NCBI GenBank assembly: GCA_030063045.1
Contig: JAQSEB010000153.1
Coordinates: 248,001-312,000, forward strand
DNA: 64,000 nucleotides
Direction of reading: 5' to 3'
From: Pratylenchus scribneri
Lineage: Eukaryota; Nematoda; Chromadorea; Rhabditida; Pratylenchidae
Position 1 is the first letter of the stretch. The number at the start of each line of letters is the position of its first letter. Position numbers and translations under genes: made by a program. The notes below the pieces were generated by a model. The model was not told the origin of the DNA. It worked only from the letters and a program-made list of their open reading frames with translations, and made no database searches. This document shows positions 13,135-24,301 of this stretch, one piece after another.

Positions 13135-13964
13135 TTTATTAATGCTATCATGAATTTTAATATAATGGATTTAAAAATATGATTCACTACGCGGTTTAAC
13201 AACAAATGGGGAAGTGCCAATTCGGGGAAATATTCTAGTATAGTTGAAGGCAAAGCTGCTGAATAAATTTATAAATGAGATTAATGGGCAATTAGGAGGA
13301 TACAGAATGTAAAAAAAATGTTCACAATTTGGTCGAAATCTCTTGGTTTAATAAAAAATAATTTTTTTTTCCTTTTTTTTGTTGATAATGTATTATTTTA
13401 AAATTAATTTGCTGTTTATATTATAATTATAATGAGATGCTTTATAAATACAAATTTAATCCAGCAACAATTTTACCATCGAAGCTGGAATTTTTTATAA
13501 ATTTTTCTATATCTAAATAATAAATAGTTCTATATGTAAATAATAAGATGATTAGATTTTTGAAGAAAAACTGTTTGGACTCCACATTTTTGGGCAATGA
13601 GAATTTGGATCTTTTCTCAATTCCTTAATTTTAAATTAATTTTCAAAAAGGGGCGGCGAATTTTTCCTTATGATAAAGATAAATTTGTTTATTTGGAGAA
13701 AGGTTCGGTTTGAATCGTTTGGAGTTGACTTGGTTCAAAATAAATGCGATATTCGAATTCTTCGGCCTTTTATTACATATAATTAAGATTAAAATGAAAA
13801 TAAATATTTTTGGTCAAAAAAGGAGACACGAACGACAATTTTACCAAGATGTAAATTGTAGGTAATAAAAAAAATTTTCAATAATTATTTTTTTGTCACC
13901 GATGGCCTTAAAAACGAAAGTAAAACTACTTAAAAAGAATTAAAGAGAAATGTCATGCCATTTT
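13135..13964. other. Upstream region of receptor B, no gene seen
   Basis: AT-rich DNA before the duplicated block. It presumably includes the promoter of receptor B, but I can point to no specific site. Confidence 0.35.
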
Positions 13965-14560
13965 AAGTAAATGGAATTTCTAAAAAAAAATTATCACGCA
14001 GTTTGTCAATTCCAATTTTCGCATAATTGTCAAAACCAAAGATCATTTCCGAATAAATTTGTTATTATTTACCAACATTTGTATAATAAAAAGAAACATA
14101 GTCCATTTGTATTGTACAAAAACATTTGATGGGGAATTTTTCCTTTGAACATTTCAGCCAAAATTCCCATCGAGTCCGGCAGACATCAGATTATTTATAA
14201 GGACAAATTTCGGTTTTATAAGAACACAAGGGAAAAAATTTAAAAAATAAAAGGACATAGAAAATTTTTTAATACAAAAAATCATTTTAATCTTATTCGG
14301 AAGACTTAAATTTTTCTCTTTTATCTTGTAAATTTATTATTTTGATTGCGTAAAAAATATCATAAGAATGTATAAAATTAAAAATAGCCCCGGTGGGAAG
14401 CAAGAGGTCAAAATTTTAGCCAAAATTTTCAATTTATAAGGAAAATTCAATAAGAAAATTATTCTGCAAATTCAATACTTTTATACAAATTAAATATTAA
14501 TTTATATTTATAGAAATTAATAAAATGATCTTCAATTCTGAATTGTAATTGTGTCATTTT
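13965..14560. repeat. Duplicated intergenic segment between B and C
   Basis: About 600 bp that aligns almost collinearly with 18010-18640. Shared words include GGACATAGAAAATTTTTTA, TTAATCTTATTCGGAA, TTTTTCTCTTTTATCTTGT, AAATAGCCCCG and GGGAAGCAAGAGGTCAAAA. The length and degree of match point to a recent duplication of a gene-plus-flank unit. The first 200 bp also match the blocks at 8270 and 4300. Confidence 0.75.
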
Positions 14561-14592
14561 CATTTAATAATCTTCTATTCTATCAGCCTGTC

Positions 14593-17542
14593 TTATTTCT
14601 GTTGCACTAATGAAACAACGTGGATCACATTATTATGATTTGTTGTTGAAGATGATGTTTCCATGTATTTGATCAACCATTTTGGCATAAAACATCGACA
14701 CCATTGTCGTCGGAATTCGGGACTGGCCCAGAGAAGAAGCCAGGAGGGCATCACAATGCAGCCCAAGTCGATGATGAGGGGAGAGAGCGAGAGAAGACCG
14801 CCCATTGTTAAATAATCCTTCGCTTGTGAGGCAAAAAAATTGCCAACCTTAAAAGAAGTGCATTTTCATTATAATAATTAAATAAATTTGATTTCTTTAA
14901 ATATAGGTTATTTTTGAATTTTGGAAATAGTATTTAGGTTTTTCCAGTCTTTTACCTTAAATACTCTATTAAAACCCCATCTCTAATAATCCCAATTGAT
15001 TTTTCCAACAGGGAATTTTCGCATATATTCGGTTTCTGATTTTGGAAAAATTTTGGGTTTCTTAATAAAGTTTTTTTATATTTTCGAAGGAAATTTTTTA
15101 AATTTTCAATTTCATCAATTTTTTTGAGACCAAAACCGATAATGAACAACTCAATTTGATTTTGATAAAATTTGTTGCTCGAAATTATTTTTAGTAAACA
15201 TAAAATGCTGAAAAATAAAAACTTAAAAAAGCTATTCGACCAATGTTTACTTTACCCTCAATTTGTCATATAAGATTCTGAGCCCTAAAATGATATTTTT
15301 CCATCTCTTTTTTAATTATAAATGAAAAATAATATTAAAATTTTTTCGTACTGAAAAACCCGGTTGGGGTCATTTCATTAGTGTCTCGGCCATTTGTGTC
15401 TCATCAGCGATTTTGACGAACACTAGCTCATCAGACAATTAACCAATTTAAATGATCTAAAGTGTATTTATAGCATTAAATATTGAGATATATTGGTATT
15501 TGATCATCCAAAAAAATAAAATATTTTGCCAAGATATGGCCATAAATACAAAAAGCAAGGCGTTTTTTTTAATTTTTTGGCCACAACTAGGCCGAAATTT
15601 TATATTTTTCCATTATCGATATATAAATAAATAGATAGTCAATACTTTGGGCTATTAAATAGACATTAAATTAATTAAATTGGTTAATTGACTGATGGAG
15701 CTACGCCTCGGCAAATTCACTGACTGAGAGATGCTAGTGGCTGAGACGCCAATGTCCCTCGCCAAAAAAAAAATTCATCAATAATTCAAAATGTTCGAAT
15801 ACCATGAGCAATGTGGACAGCATATGACTTGCAAATGTGCAAATTGCATAGACAATCAGCTTATTTTCTGTCCTCTGCTCTTGCTGATTTTGATCCTGTC
15901 CAACTGCTGTTGTTGTCGGTATTCCATTGTCGCCGGTTTGTTTTTTCCTTCTTCCAAATGTTGTAACATTTCTAGATTTATTGTACACGATTAGAATGGC
16001 GACGTTGATCAAAGTGCAAAGCAATAGATTAGCCATGAATGAAATGAATACAATCAGGGAATCGTCTTCCAAAAATGTCTGTGAAATTAATCAATTTTCT
16101 GCGGTCAAATATTTTTTTAATATTTATTTTTTATTGGATTTTGTGGGTATTGTTCAATTAATTCATTAAATTGTTTGTTTAGTTCATCTAGAGTTCTAAA
16201 ATCTATTCATAAATTTAATTAATAAAAAAAATTAATAAAAAATTAATAAAAATCAAAAAATTCAATTTTTATGCTTTTTAATTACAAAGATTATAGAATA
16301 TTATTTAATTTTGGTCATTAACTCACGGTTTTCGGAAGGCTTTCATTCTGATTATTTTCATTCACAATGAAGGAATTGTCTGCATTGATCTGTAATATAT
16401 TTATGTAGACAAATATATATGTTGCAGCGAATATGGGAAATTGGATAGTTTCCGGAATTATGAAATAAAAATTGCAATATTTATCCAACACTCACATAAA
16501 AGCCAGCTTGCATCCCAAAGAAATAACGGCAAAAATACATTGGCAGACCGAAAATGATTAACAATGACATCGGGAGCATTTTTTGCCAAATCTATTTTTA
16601 AAAATAATAATAAATGCAAAAATAAATATTAAAAATTTCCCACCTTTTTTTGCCCGAATGGGAATATGATGGCAGTCAATCGGTTCAACAGCATAAATGT
16701 TGTGGCCAAATTGCCACTTTCCATCCCAAAATATAAAAGCACAAAAATGCCGACGAGAAGGGAATTTGGGCAATTGCGATAGATGGAAAAGAGGAATGGC
16801 GACTTTATAATGGTGGGCAAACGGTACAGTAAATAGGAGCAAACGAGCAGAAAAATATCCTTTTATTGGTTTGAATTGTTTGATAAAATAATTATTTTTT
16901 ATTATCATAATCAGATATGTATATGTATTACCCAAAAAAGTGCGGACAAAACTAGTTTTGACTAGGAAAAATTCAAATAACAAATTATTTCGCCGAAAAG
17001 AAGCAGAGTATCACAAACCCTACCCATCGTTCGTAATAAGGATGGCTTCGATGTCTTAGAAAAAATTTCGAAAAGGAAATTTCGAAGGGTCAAAAAATTT
17101 CTCGAAAACGAAAAGCGAAATTTCTGTCCCAAATATGATCAAAAATCGATATGGAATCGAAAAAGCGCACCGGCCCTACCCCTTTAACACTTGCCTAGTT
17201 TTTTATTTCTCTGCTTTTCGGCGAAATAGTATGTTGTAATTTCTACTTTTGACTGATCTCAAAATTAGTTTTGCTTGGATTTTCACTTTATTCTATGTGA
17301 CATTTGCACTAAAAACGCATAATTTGGTTCCTCAAACATACTTGAACGGATCGGACCACAAATAGGGCATAAAAGGGATTGTGGAATTGTCGATGCCGAA
17401 AGATTATCCAGCATTCGGAACAATAAAGCAACAGAGAAGGGAATCCAACTATCATTGAGGCATAAATAATTGGCCGCCCCAATTCGCTGATAACGAACCA
17501 TGAAATCTGCTGAATTGGCGTCCACAATGCTGGATCGGTCAT
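14593..17542 (-). CDS. Serpentine chemoreceptor paralogue C, intact
   Basis: A 368-aa seven-transmembrane receptor. Exons are 17542-17342, 16859-16644, 16591-16496, 16389-16327, 16078-15803 and 14847-14593, all with phase-0 GT-AG introns. It starts MTDPALWTPIQQ, one residue shorter than A, B and D. TM3 ends NRLTAIIFPFGQKK. TM4 begins IWQKMLPMSLL. TM6 is ENKLIVYAICTFASHML. TM7 is followed by SPEFRRQWCRCFMPKW. Intron 1 and intron 5 are enlarged by inverted-repeat elements (16930-17290 and 15376-15755). Exon lengths match the paralogues except for codon-sized differences in the loops, so the coding frame appears to be under selection. Likely chemosensory, ligand unknown. Confidence 0.85.
15376..15755. 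mobile_element. Inverted-repeat (foldback) element in intron 5 of receptor C
   Basis: The ends are imperfect inverted copies: CATTAGTGTCTCGGCCA on the left and, inverted, TGGCTGAGACGCCAATG on the right. The arms also share AATTAACCAATTTAA and its inverse TTAAATTGGTTAATT. No protein coding is visible inside and no clean target duplication was found. It is present in C only, so it probably postdates the duplications. Confidence 0.6.
16930..17290. repeat. Inverted-repeat element in intron 1 of receptor C
   Basis: Homologous to 12230-12500. It has GGACAAAACTAGTTTTG at the left, ATTTCGCCGAAAAGAAGCAGAG with its inverse CTCTGCTTTTCGGCGAAAT as arms, and CAAAATTAGTTTTGC at the right. It carries an extra internal segment with AAATTTCGAAAAGGAAATTTC (about 17050-17165) not found in the B copy. 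A relative of that segment occurs near 7610-7690. Confidence 0.55.
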
Positions 17543-17639
17543 TTTACTTTTTAATATGCAATTATTTTTAAAGCTATTAAAAATTGGTATATATGGCTAA
17601 AAATAAGAGTATTATGAGGTTTTAGAATATGACCATAAA

Positions 17640-17950
17640 ATTTATTTTTGTCACTTTTTGGCCATACCTATCTCTTCAGAGAGTTGACCTAAAATTATGA
17701 TCTATAGGTACTTTGTAGGGAATTTTATGAGCTATAATACTGGTAAATATTTCCCATGTCTAAAAATTTTTGAAATTTTTATCGATATTTTTAAAAAGAT
17801 ATTAAATTTGGTCAATTTTTAACGGCCCATAACTCCCTGTTGATAGTCATGTTAGAAATATTTACCAAATAGCCCATAAAATTCCTCATAATTTTAGGTC
17901 AACTCTCTGAAGAGATAGGCACTATGGCTAAAAAGTGCAAAAATAAATTT
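17640..17950. repeat. Palindromic MITE-like repeat, best copy
   Basis: The left half reads GGCCATACCTATCTCTTCAG then GAGTTGACCTAAAATTATG. The right half repeats this in inverse (AATTTTAGGTCAACTCTCTG, then AAGAGATAGGCACTATGGC). It spans about 310 bp with no coding content. Related sequence is found at 7840-8190 and 37320-37650. Confidence 0.65.
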
Positions 17951-18009
17951 TCAATAATTATTTTTTCTCATCGGTAGCCTTAAAAAACGAGAGCAAAAAC
18001 TAATTAAAG

Positions 18010-18640
18010 GAAAAAATAGAAATGTCAAACATTTTTAAAAAAATAGAAGGAGTTTCGGAAAAAAATTGTACACAATTTGTGAATTCTAATTTTAATCTTT
18101 TGAATTGTCACATTTCTAGATAAGTTTCTTATTTGTATTTGCGTGAACGCCCACCACATTTTCATATATAAAAAGAAAAGTTGTCCGTTTGTAGTGTACA
18201 GTGTACACAGTACAAAAACATTTGTTGGGAATTTTCTTGCGATTTTCTCTCTGAACATTTCAGCCATTATTCCCATCGAGTCCAGCAGACATCAGCAGAC
18301 TATTTATATGGACAAATTTCTTTTTTATAAAGACACGGTGGAAAATTTTAAAATATAAAGGACATAGAAAATTTTTTAGTAAAAAAAATCACTTTAATCT
18401 TATTCGGAAAGCTTAAATTTTTCTCTTTTATCTTGTGAATTTATTATTTTGATTATGTAAAAAGATATCAAAAGAATGTATAAAATTAAAAATAGCCCCG
18501 TGGGAAGCAAGAGGTCAAAATTTTAGGCAAAATTTTCAATTTATAAGGAAAATTCAATAAGAAAATTATTCTGCAAATTCAAAACTTTTTATACAAATGA
18601 AATATTACTTTTAACTATACAAATTTGTAAAATGATTTTC
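18010..18640. repeat. Duplicated intergenic segment between C and D
   Basis: Partner of 13965-14560 (see that entry for shared words). It ends about 50 bp short of the stop codon of receptor D, as its partner ends close to that of C. The duplication unit therefore runs from the 3' end of one receptor into the upstream DNA of the next. Confidence 0.75.
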
Positions 18641-18693
18641 AATTCGGAATTGTAATTTTGCAATTTAATAGTCTTCCACTTTATCAGTCAATT

Positions 18694-21600
18694 TCATTTT
18701 TGTTGCATTAATGAAATAACATGGATCACATTATTATGACTTGATGTTGCTAATATTATTCCCATGTATTTGATCAACCATTTTGGCATGAAACATCTAC
18801 ACCATTGTCGTCGAAATTCGGGACTGGCCCAGAGAAGAAGCCAGGAGGGCATCACAATGCACCCCAAATCAATGATGAGAGGAGTGATTGAGAGGAGGCC
18901 GCCCAAAGTTAAATAATCCTTCGCTCTTTGGGCCAAAAAATTACCAACCTTAAATAAAATTTGATTTATTTTAGAATTTTAATTAATACACTTTATTTGA
19001 TATTTGAAGAATAATTTAAAAAAATATTGAAAATTAACATTAAATTCAATTTTTTTTTATTTTTACATATTCTAATATTAGAAAAGACAAAAGATAAATG
19101 GCTAATTTAATTCATTAAAAGATTATTTAAAAATCAGTCATTTCAATGTAATTTATGACGCATTTTCCAGAGATTTTATTATATTAGTCTTCCAAAAAGA
19201 AGATTTTTGAAAAATTTTGTTTTTTCAAAAGATTTGTATTCTTTTTTTTGTTTTTTGGCATTTATAAAAATTTCTGTTTTAGGTTTTAATGAAAATTTTC
19301 AATTTTGGTTTTTAATATTATTTTTTGTGTGTGCAAAACGAATGAAATTTATTAACATTCAAAGCGGCAAAATAAATATAAAATTAATAGAAAAAAAATC
19401 AACAATCGATTCAAAAAAATGCTAAATTAAAATTAAAATTAGAAAAAAAAATAATTCAAAAATCGGTTCTTCTAAATGCTAAATTAAAAATAATAGGAAT
19501 AATCCAATAATAACTTCAAAAATGCTAAGAATACCATGAGCAATGTGAAGAGCATATGGCTGGCGAATGTGCAAATTGCATAGACGATCAACTTGTTCTC
19601 CGTTATTCTCTGCTTTTGATTTTGATCCTGTTGAACATTTTTTGCTATTCGATTGTTTTCTTTGGATAGTTGTTGTCCTCTTCCAGGCCCAATGGCATTT
19701 CTAGGTTTATTGTACACAATTAGGATGATAATATTAATCAGAGTGCAAAGTATCAAATTGGTCATTGATGCAATGAATACAATCAGCGAATCGTCTTGCA
19801 AAAATTTCTATGAAATAAATCAATTTTATGCGGTCAAAATTTAGCACTTTCTTAAGTGTATAATAAAATTGATTTAAGATGCAGAAAATTATTGTTAAAA
19901 TATTTTTAAAAAATTCAATAAACAATCAATAATGTTCAATAAATTTCAATTTTGAGCCTTTTCCATTCCAAATAGAAATGAAATATTATTTAATTTTGAT
20001 CATTAACTCACGGTCTTTGGAAGGCTATCATTCTGATTGTTTTCATTCACAATAAAGGAATTCTCATTGATCTAAAATACAATTAATATAAATATTAAAT
20101 AATAGAAAAATTATTGGATTAAAAATAAAATTAACTAATAAAAATGATTTAATAAGGCTTATACGAACAACCACTTAAATGTTTAAATTGGCTAATTTTT
20201 TCGCTTATGATTAATTTGGGTGCATAATTTTAGCGAGACATGAATTCAATACAGCAAAATTTCATATTTCTTTATTATATTTTAAATTAATTATTATTCA
20301 TAATAAATGATTTAAGAAAAATTTTTACTAAATTATGGAAATAAAAAAATGAATATTTATCGAAACTCACATAAAAGCCCGCTTGCATTCCAAAGAAATA
20401 ACGGCCAAAATACATGGGCAAACCGAAAATGATTAATAATGAAATTGGGAGCATTTTTTGCCAAATCTATTTTAAGTTGAGAGTAAAAAACGCTAAAATA
20501 AATATTAAAAAAATCAAACCTTTTTCTGCCCAAATGGGAATATTATAGCCGTCAATCGGTTCAATAGCATAAATGTTGTGGTCAAATTGCCACTTTCCAT
20601 CCCAAAATAGTAGAGTACAAAAATGCCGACAAGAAGGGAATTTGGGCAATTACGATAGAGGAAGAGGAGAAATGGCAACTTAATAATGGTGGGCAAACGA
20701 AAAAGCAAATAGGAGCAAATGAGCAGAAGAATGTCCTATTATGGGATAAATTGTTTGAAATTGATTATTATTGACAATATAAATGATTGTTTTATGGCAA
20801 TTGCCAGAAACCGAGTTGAAATAAAAATAGCTATTTACTTATTTTTATGTTTTTTTAAAGAAAAATATTCATAATCATAAATATAAATTATTAAACATAA
20901 AAAACATTAAATTCATAAAAACATTAAAGCAAAAATAGAATGTAAATAAAAATAAAATGTATTTGCACTATTAATAAGGTCTCTGGCCATAATATTGTAT
21001 TATTGTTATTACTGCCTGTTTTAAAAAAATATTTTCAATTAAAAATATTTTTTAGCTATAGAAATTTAGCCAAAGAATTTTTCTTTAGTCTTAACTCTTA
21101 ATACTTTGATTTCTACGTCACTGTCCAAATTTAGATGTCGTTTAAAATTACTTTTCTAAGCACAAAATTTTATTTTATTAATTTTTATAATAAATATTTT
21201 TATGGACATAAATTCTGGCTATACAAAACTATTGTGTTATAATATAATAAATTAGCCTTCTCAGTTTGCTATATCTTATAGTCATTATGATGGTGCTTAA
21301 AAATAATTTTTGAAGCAAAAAATAAAATAAAATCTTTTTTGATAGTAATAAAAAATAAAATAAAAGATAGGCCAAAAATTTCTTCTCAAAACATACTTGA
21401 AATGATCGGACCACAAAAAGGGCATAAAAGGGATTGTGGAATTGTCGATGCCGAAGTATTATCCAGCATTCGGAACAATAAAGCAACAGTGAAGGGAATC
21501 CAACAAGCATTGAGGCATAAATGATTGGTCGTTCCAAATTGTCCACAATGAACCAGGAAATCTGCTGAATTGGCGTCCACAATGCTGGATCGTCGGACAT
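18694..21600 (-). CDS. Serpentine chemoreceptor paralogue D, intact
   Basis: A 367-aa seven-transmembrane receptor, the most upstream member of the minus-strand array. Exons are 21600-21397, 20735-20520, 20466-20371, 20071-20012, 19807-19535 and 18948-18694, all with phase-0 GT-AG introns. It starts MSDDPALWTPIQQ. TM3 ends NRLTAIIFPFGQKK. TM4 begins IWQKMLPISLL. The extracellular loop exon is one codon shorter than in A-C. TM5 opens with LQDDSLIVFIASM, where A-C have LEDD. TM7 is followed by SPEFRRQWCRCFMPKW. No frame breaks were found. Confidence 0.85.
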
Positions 21601-23149
21601 TTTACTACTATGAAATTATTTTCAATGCTATTATAATTTGCATTTGCAATATTTAATGAATTTAAAAATAGGAATCAACACACGGGTTATATAAATGAAT
21701 AAGTATAAATTGGTAATTTTTACTTAAAAATGAAAAAATTTTTTGCTCGGTCATTTTTGGTAATTTTTCTTCTTCCGTTGGGGCCATTGTTAACAATCAA
21801 AAATTACTAAAGAAAGAAAAAACAAAAAATAAAAAGAAAAAATGATTTCAATGAATGTTAAGTTTTAAAAAATTTTACATTTGTCACATTTTTGGACCAT
21901 TTAGAACTTTTTCCTACATTTTTTTTGTCAGACCATTTGGTAACCCTGGGAATGATAGGCTAAATCCAAAATAATCTATGGGAAAAAGAAAAAAGTTGAA
22001 AATCCGTATTTTTATAACGAGTGATGGTTTATGGCTGATATGTGAAAATACAAAATTTCTTTTATTTCCATTATAGGAGAAGCAAATTGGAAAAATAGAT
22101 GAAAAGTTAAAACATAAAATTCCCCCATTAATGAGAAAATAATTTGTTATTTTGGGCTGAGAAAAAATTGGGAATTTTCGAAACAACAAAACGATGGTTT
22201 TGATGGAGACATTTATCTTTTTTTACAAGAATTTCAAAATTTCGTTAATTGGATACAAAAAGATTTTGTGTAGAATCTGTTAAGTTTATTTCGGTGTTAA
22301 AAAGCAAAATGAATAAAAATAAACATTGAAATTCATTAATTGTGACTTGACAAATAATTTTCACTTAGAAAAAGGGAATGGAAATCAAGATCTTTTAATA
22401 TTTTTATTAGCTACTCAATTCGCAGTAATTTTATTTAGGAATAAATAAAATAAAATTATCATATTTATATGCAAAAATTTAATTATTCTCAATTCTGACT
22501 AAACATTGACATTTTTCCTTCATATTCCTCTGTAATTTAATTGAAAAAATGAACGCTCGGCCTTTTCTGTGCATTTCTCATTTTTATGCACAGCTTTATT
22601 AATTTATGAGAAAATTAAATTTTTCTCCAAAAATTGGCATCCATTGATTCCGAAAATGTAATTATTTGATGTGTCGTAAATGATTTGTCATATTTTAGTG
22701 AGCAAAGCCAAAAGATTTGTGGAATAAAGGAAATCATGAATCTGACTTATTCATTATGAATTAGAGGAACAATATTTTGTGAAATTTATTTGATTAAACT
22801 AGAACAATTTAAAAAATAAAATAAAATAATTAAGTCTAATGAAATATTTTATTCAATTTTGATATAATTGTGTGCCAATTTAGTTGCAAAAATTCAATAC
22901 ATTTACACCAAAATTGACTGCTACACTTAATTCCTTAACATAAAATTCACTTAAATGTTGATTATTATTATTATAATTAGAAAGAAATTTCTAACCATCC
23001 TTTCTTTAATCAACTTCCTCTGAGGATCTTATTCATTCTTAATTTTTGAATGGGAATACTAAATTATATAAATTTTTAAATTTTATTTACTATCGTGTGG
23101 ATGAAATTTTTTAAAGAGGAAGAGATAATATGAATATGAAGGGTGCTAT
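21601..23149. other. Intergenic AT-rich DNA upstream of receptor D
   Basis: No gene, RNA or clear repeat was identified. The duplicated flank block seen upstream of A, B and C is not recognisable here, so the array's 5' end lies about here. Confidence 0.4.
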
Positions 23150-24015
23150 GTCAATTCCACAATAGAATAGTGCCAATGTGGGCGTTTTTGACTTCCAATA
23201 GATCTGTAACCGGCTTTAGACCAGTGCTGTGCTTTTCAGAATTCTTAACTCCGACTCTGACTCCGGGCTTTAAAAATTTTAGCTCTGACTCCGGACTCCA
23301 GCAGGATTTCCAATCTTTGACTCCAACTCCAGCTCCGGAGTCGTTCTAAAACTCGACTCCGACTCCGGAGTCCGACTCCGTAGAAAATTTTTTTTATTGA
23401 AACTCCGATTTAGCTCCGGGCTTTTTTATGAAAATTTAACAAAGCTTTTCAAAATATGATGATATTTGGAAGAAAATTTAAATTTTAGTCAAAATAAACC
23501 GAAAAAATATATTTTGAAAATAATTAAAAGGAAAAAATTTGAAAAAGTACAAAAAAATGTTAAAAAAAAGGCAATTTTTCTGATAAAAATCCGGAGTCGA
23601 CCGGATTCAGGAGTCGCTCAAAATTTCTTGCTCCGACTCCGGACTCCGACCTTTCAAAATTTCGACTCCAGCTCCGGAGCGGAGTCGGAGTTGAGTCGGG
23701 GTCGGAGCAGGAGTCGGAGTCGGACACATCACTGCTTTAGACCCCACAAACCTAATACCATTTTGTAGATCTCATCGAGTCGCATCGAATGGTATATAAT
23801 TTGTCATGGTTTGGCCCAAAATTAAAGAGTTTAAAACTAAAAACTGAAAATAATTGTTTAAACGGTTTAATACCCTTTAATTTTGATCGAATCAAATACA
23901 TAACAATCGACGCGCCTCGATGAGATCTACAAAATGATATAAGGTTTGTGGTGTCTAAAACCAGTTACGGATTTATTAGTCAAAAACGCCCACATTTGAC
24001 CCTATTGTGGAATTG
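23150..24015. mobile_element. Inverted-repeat DNA element, copy 1, interrupted by a hAT-like insertion
   Basis: The left end is GTCAATTCCACAATAG with the arm word TGGGCGTTTTTGAC. The right end is the inverse, ATTGTGGAATTGGCC with GTCAAAAACGCCCACA. Internal mirrored words are GACCCCACAAACC and TTTTGTAGATCTCATCGA, against TCGATGAGATCTACAAAAT and GGTTTGTGGTGTC. A second copy at 47697-48085 has the same order without the insertion. No coding content. About 350 bp remain once the 521-bp insert is removed. Confidence 0.75.
23214..23742. mobile_element. hAT-like miniature element with GACTCC-hexamer arms
   Basis: The body is 23222-23734 (513 bp), with an exact 8-bp target duplication CTTTAGAC at 23214-23221 and 23735-23742. 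The ends are CAGTGCTGTG on the left and, inverted, CAGTGATGTG on the right. The arms are tandem GACTCC hexamers on the left and the inverse GGAGTC on the right, with an A-rich core. The homologous repeat at 47.7 kb reads through this point without the insert and with only one copy of the 8-bp word (TTTTAGAC), which serves as an empty site. It is non-autonomous. Confidence 0.92.
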
Positions 24016-24301
24016 GCCACGGACGAATATGAAAGTAATAAAAATAATCAATTTGGCAATACGATTACTAAGGCTAAAAATCCGAGCTCAGAATCGTGTT
24101 CGGAGCATCAAATTATCCATAAAAATGGGTTTCCCATATTTTTAAAATCAAAACAGGAGGGACCACAATACTTTATATTTGCCTCAAATTGAGACAAATA
24201 GGCGGAATTAATTTGTTCGGGGCACAAAACAGGCGGAATTAATTTGTTTTGAGCAAAAATATGGAAAAATTAAATGAATGATCTCGATCCAATAAGCTGA
24301 G

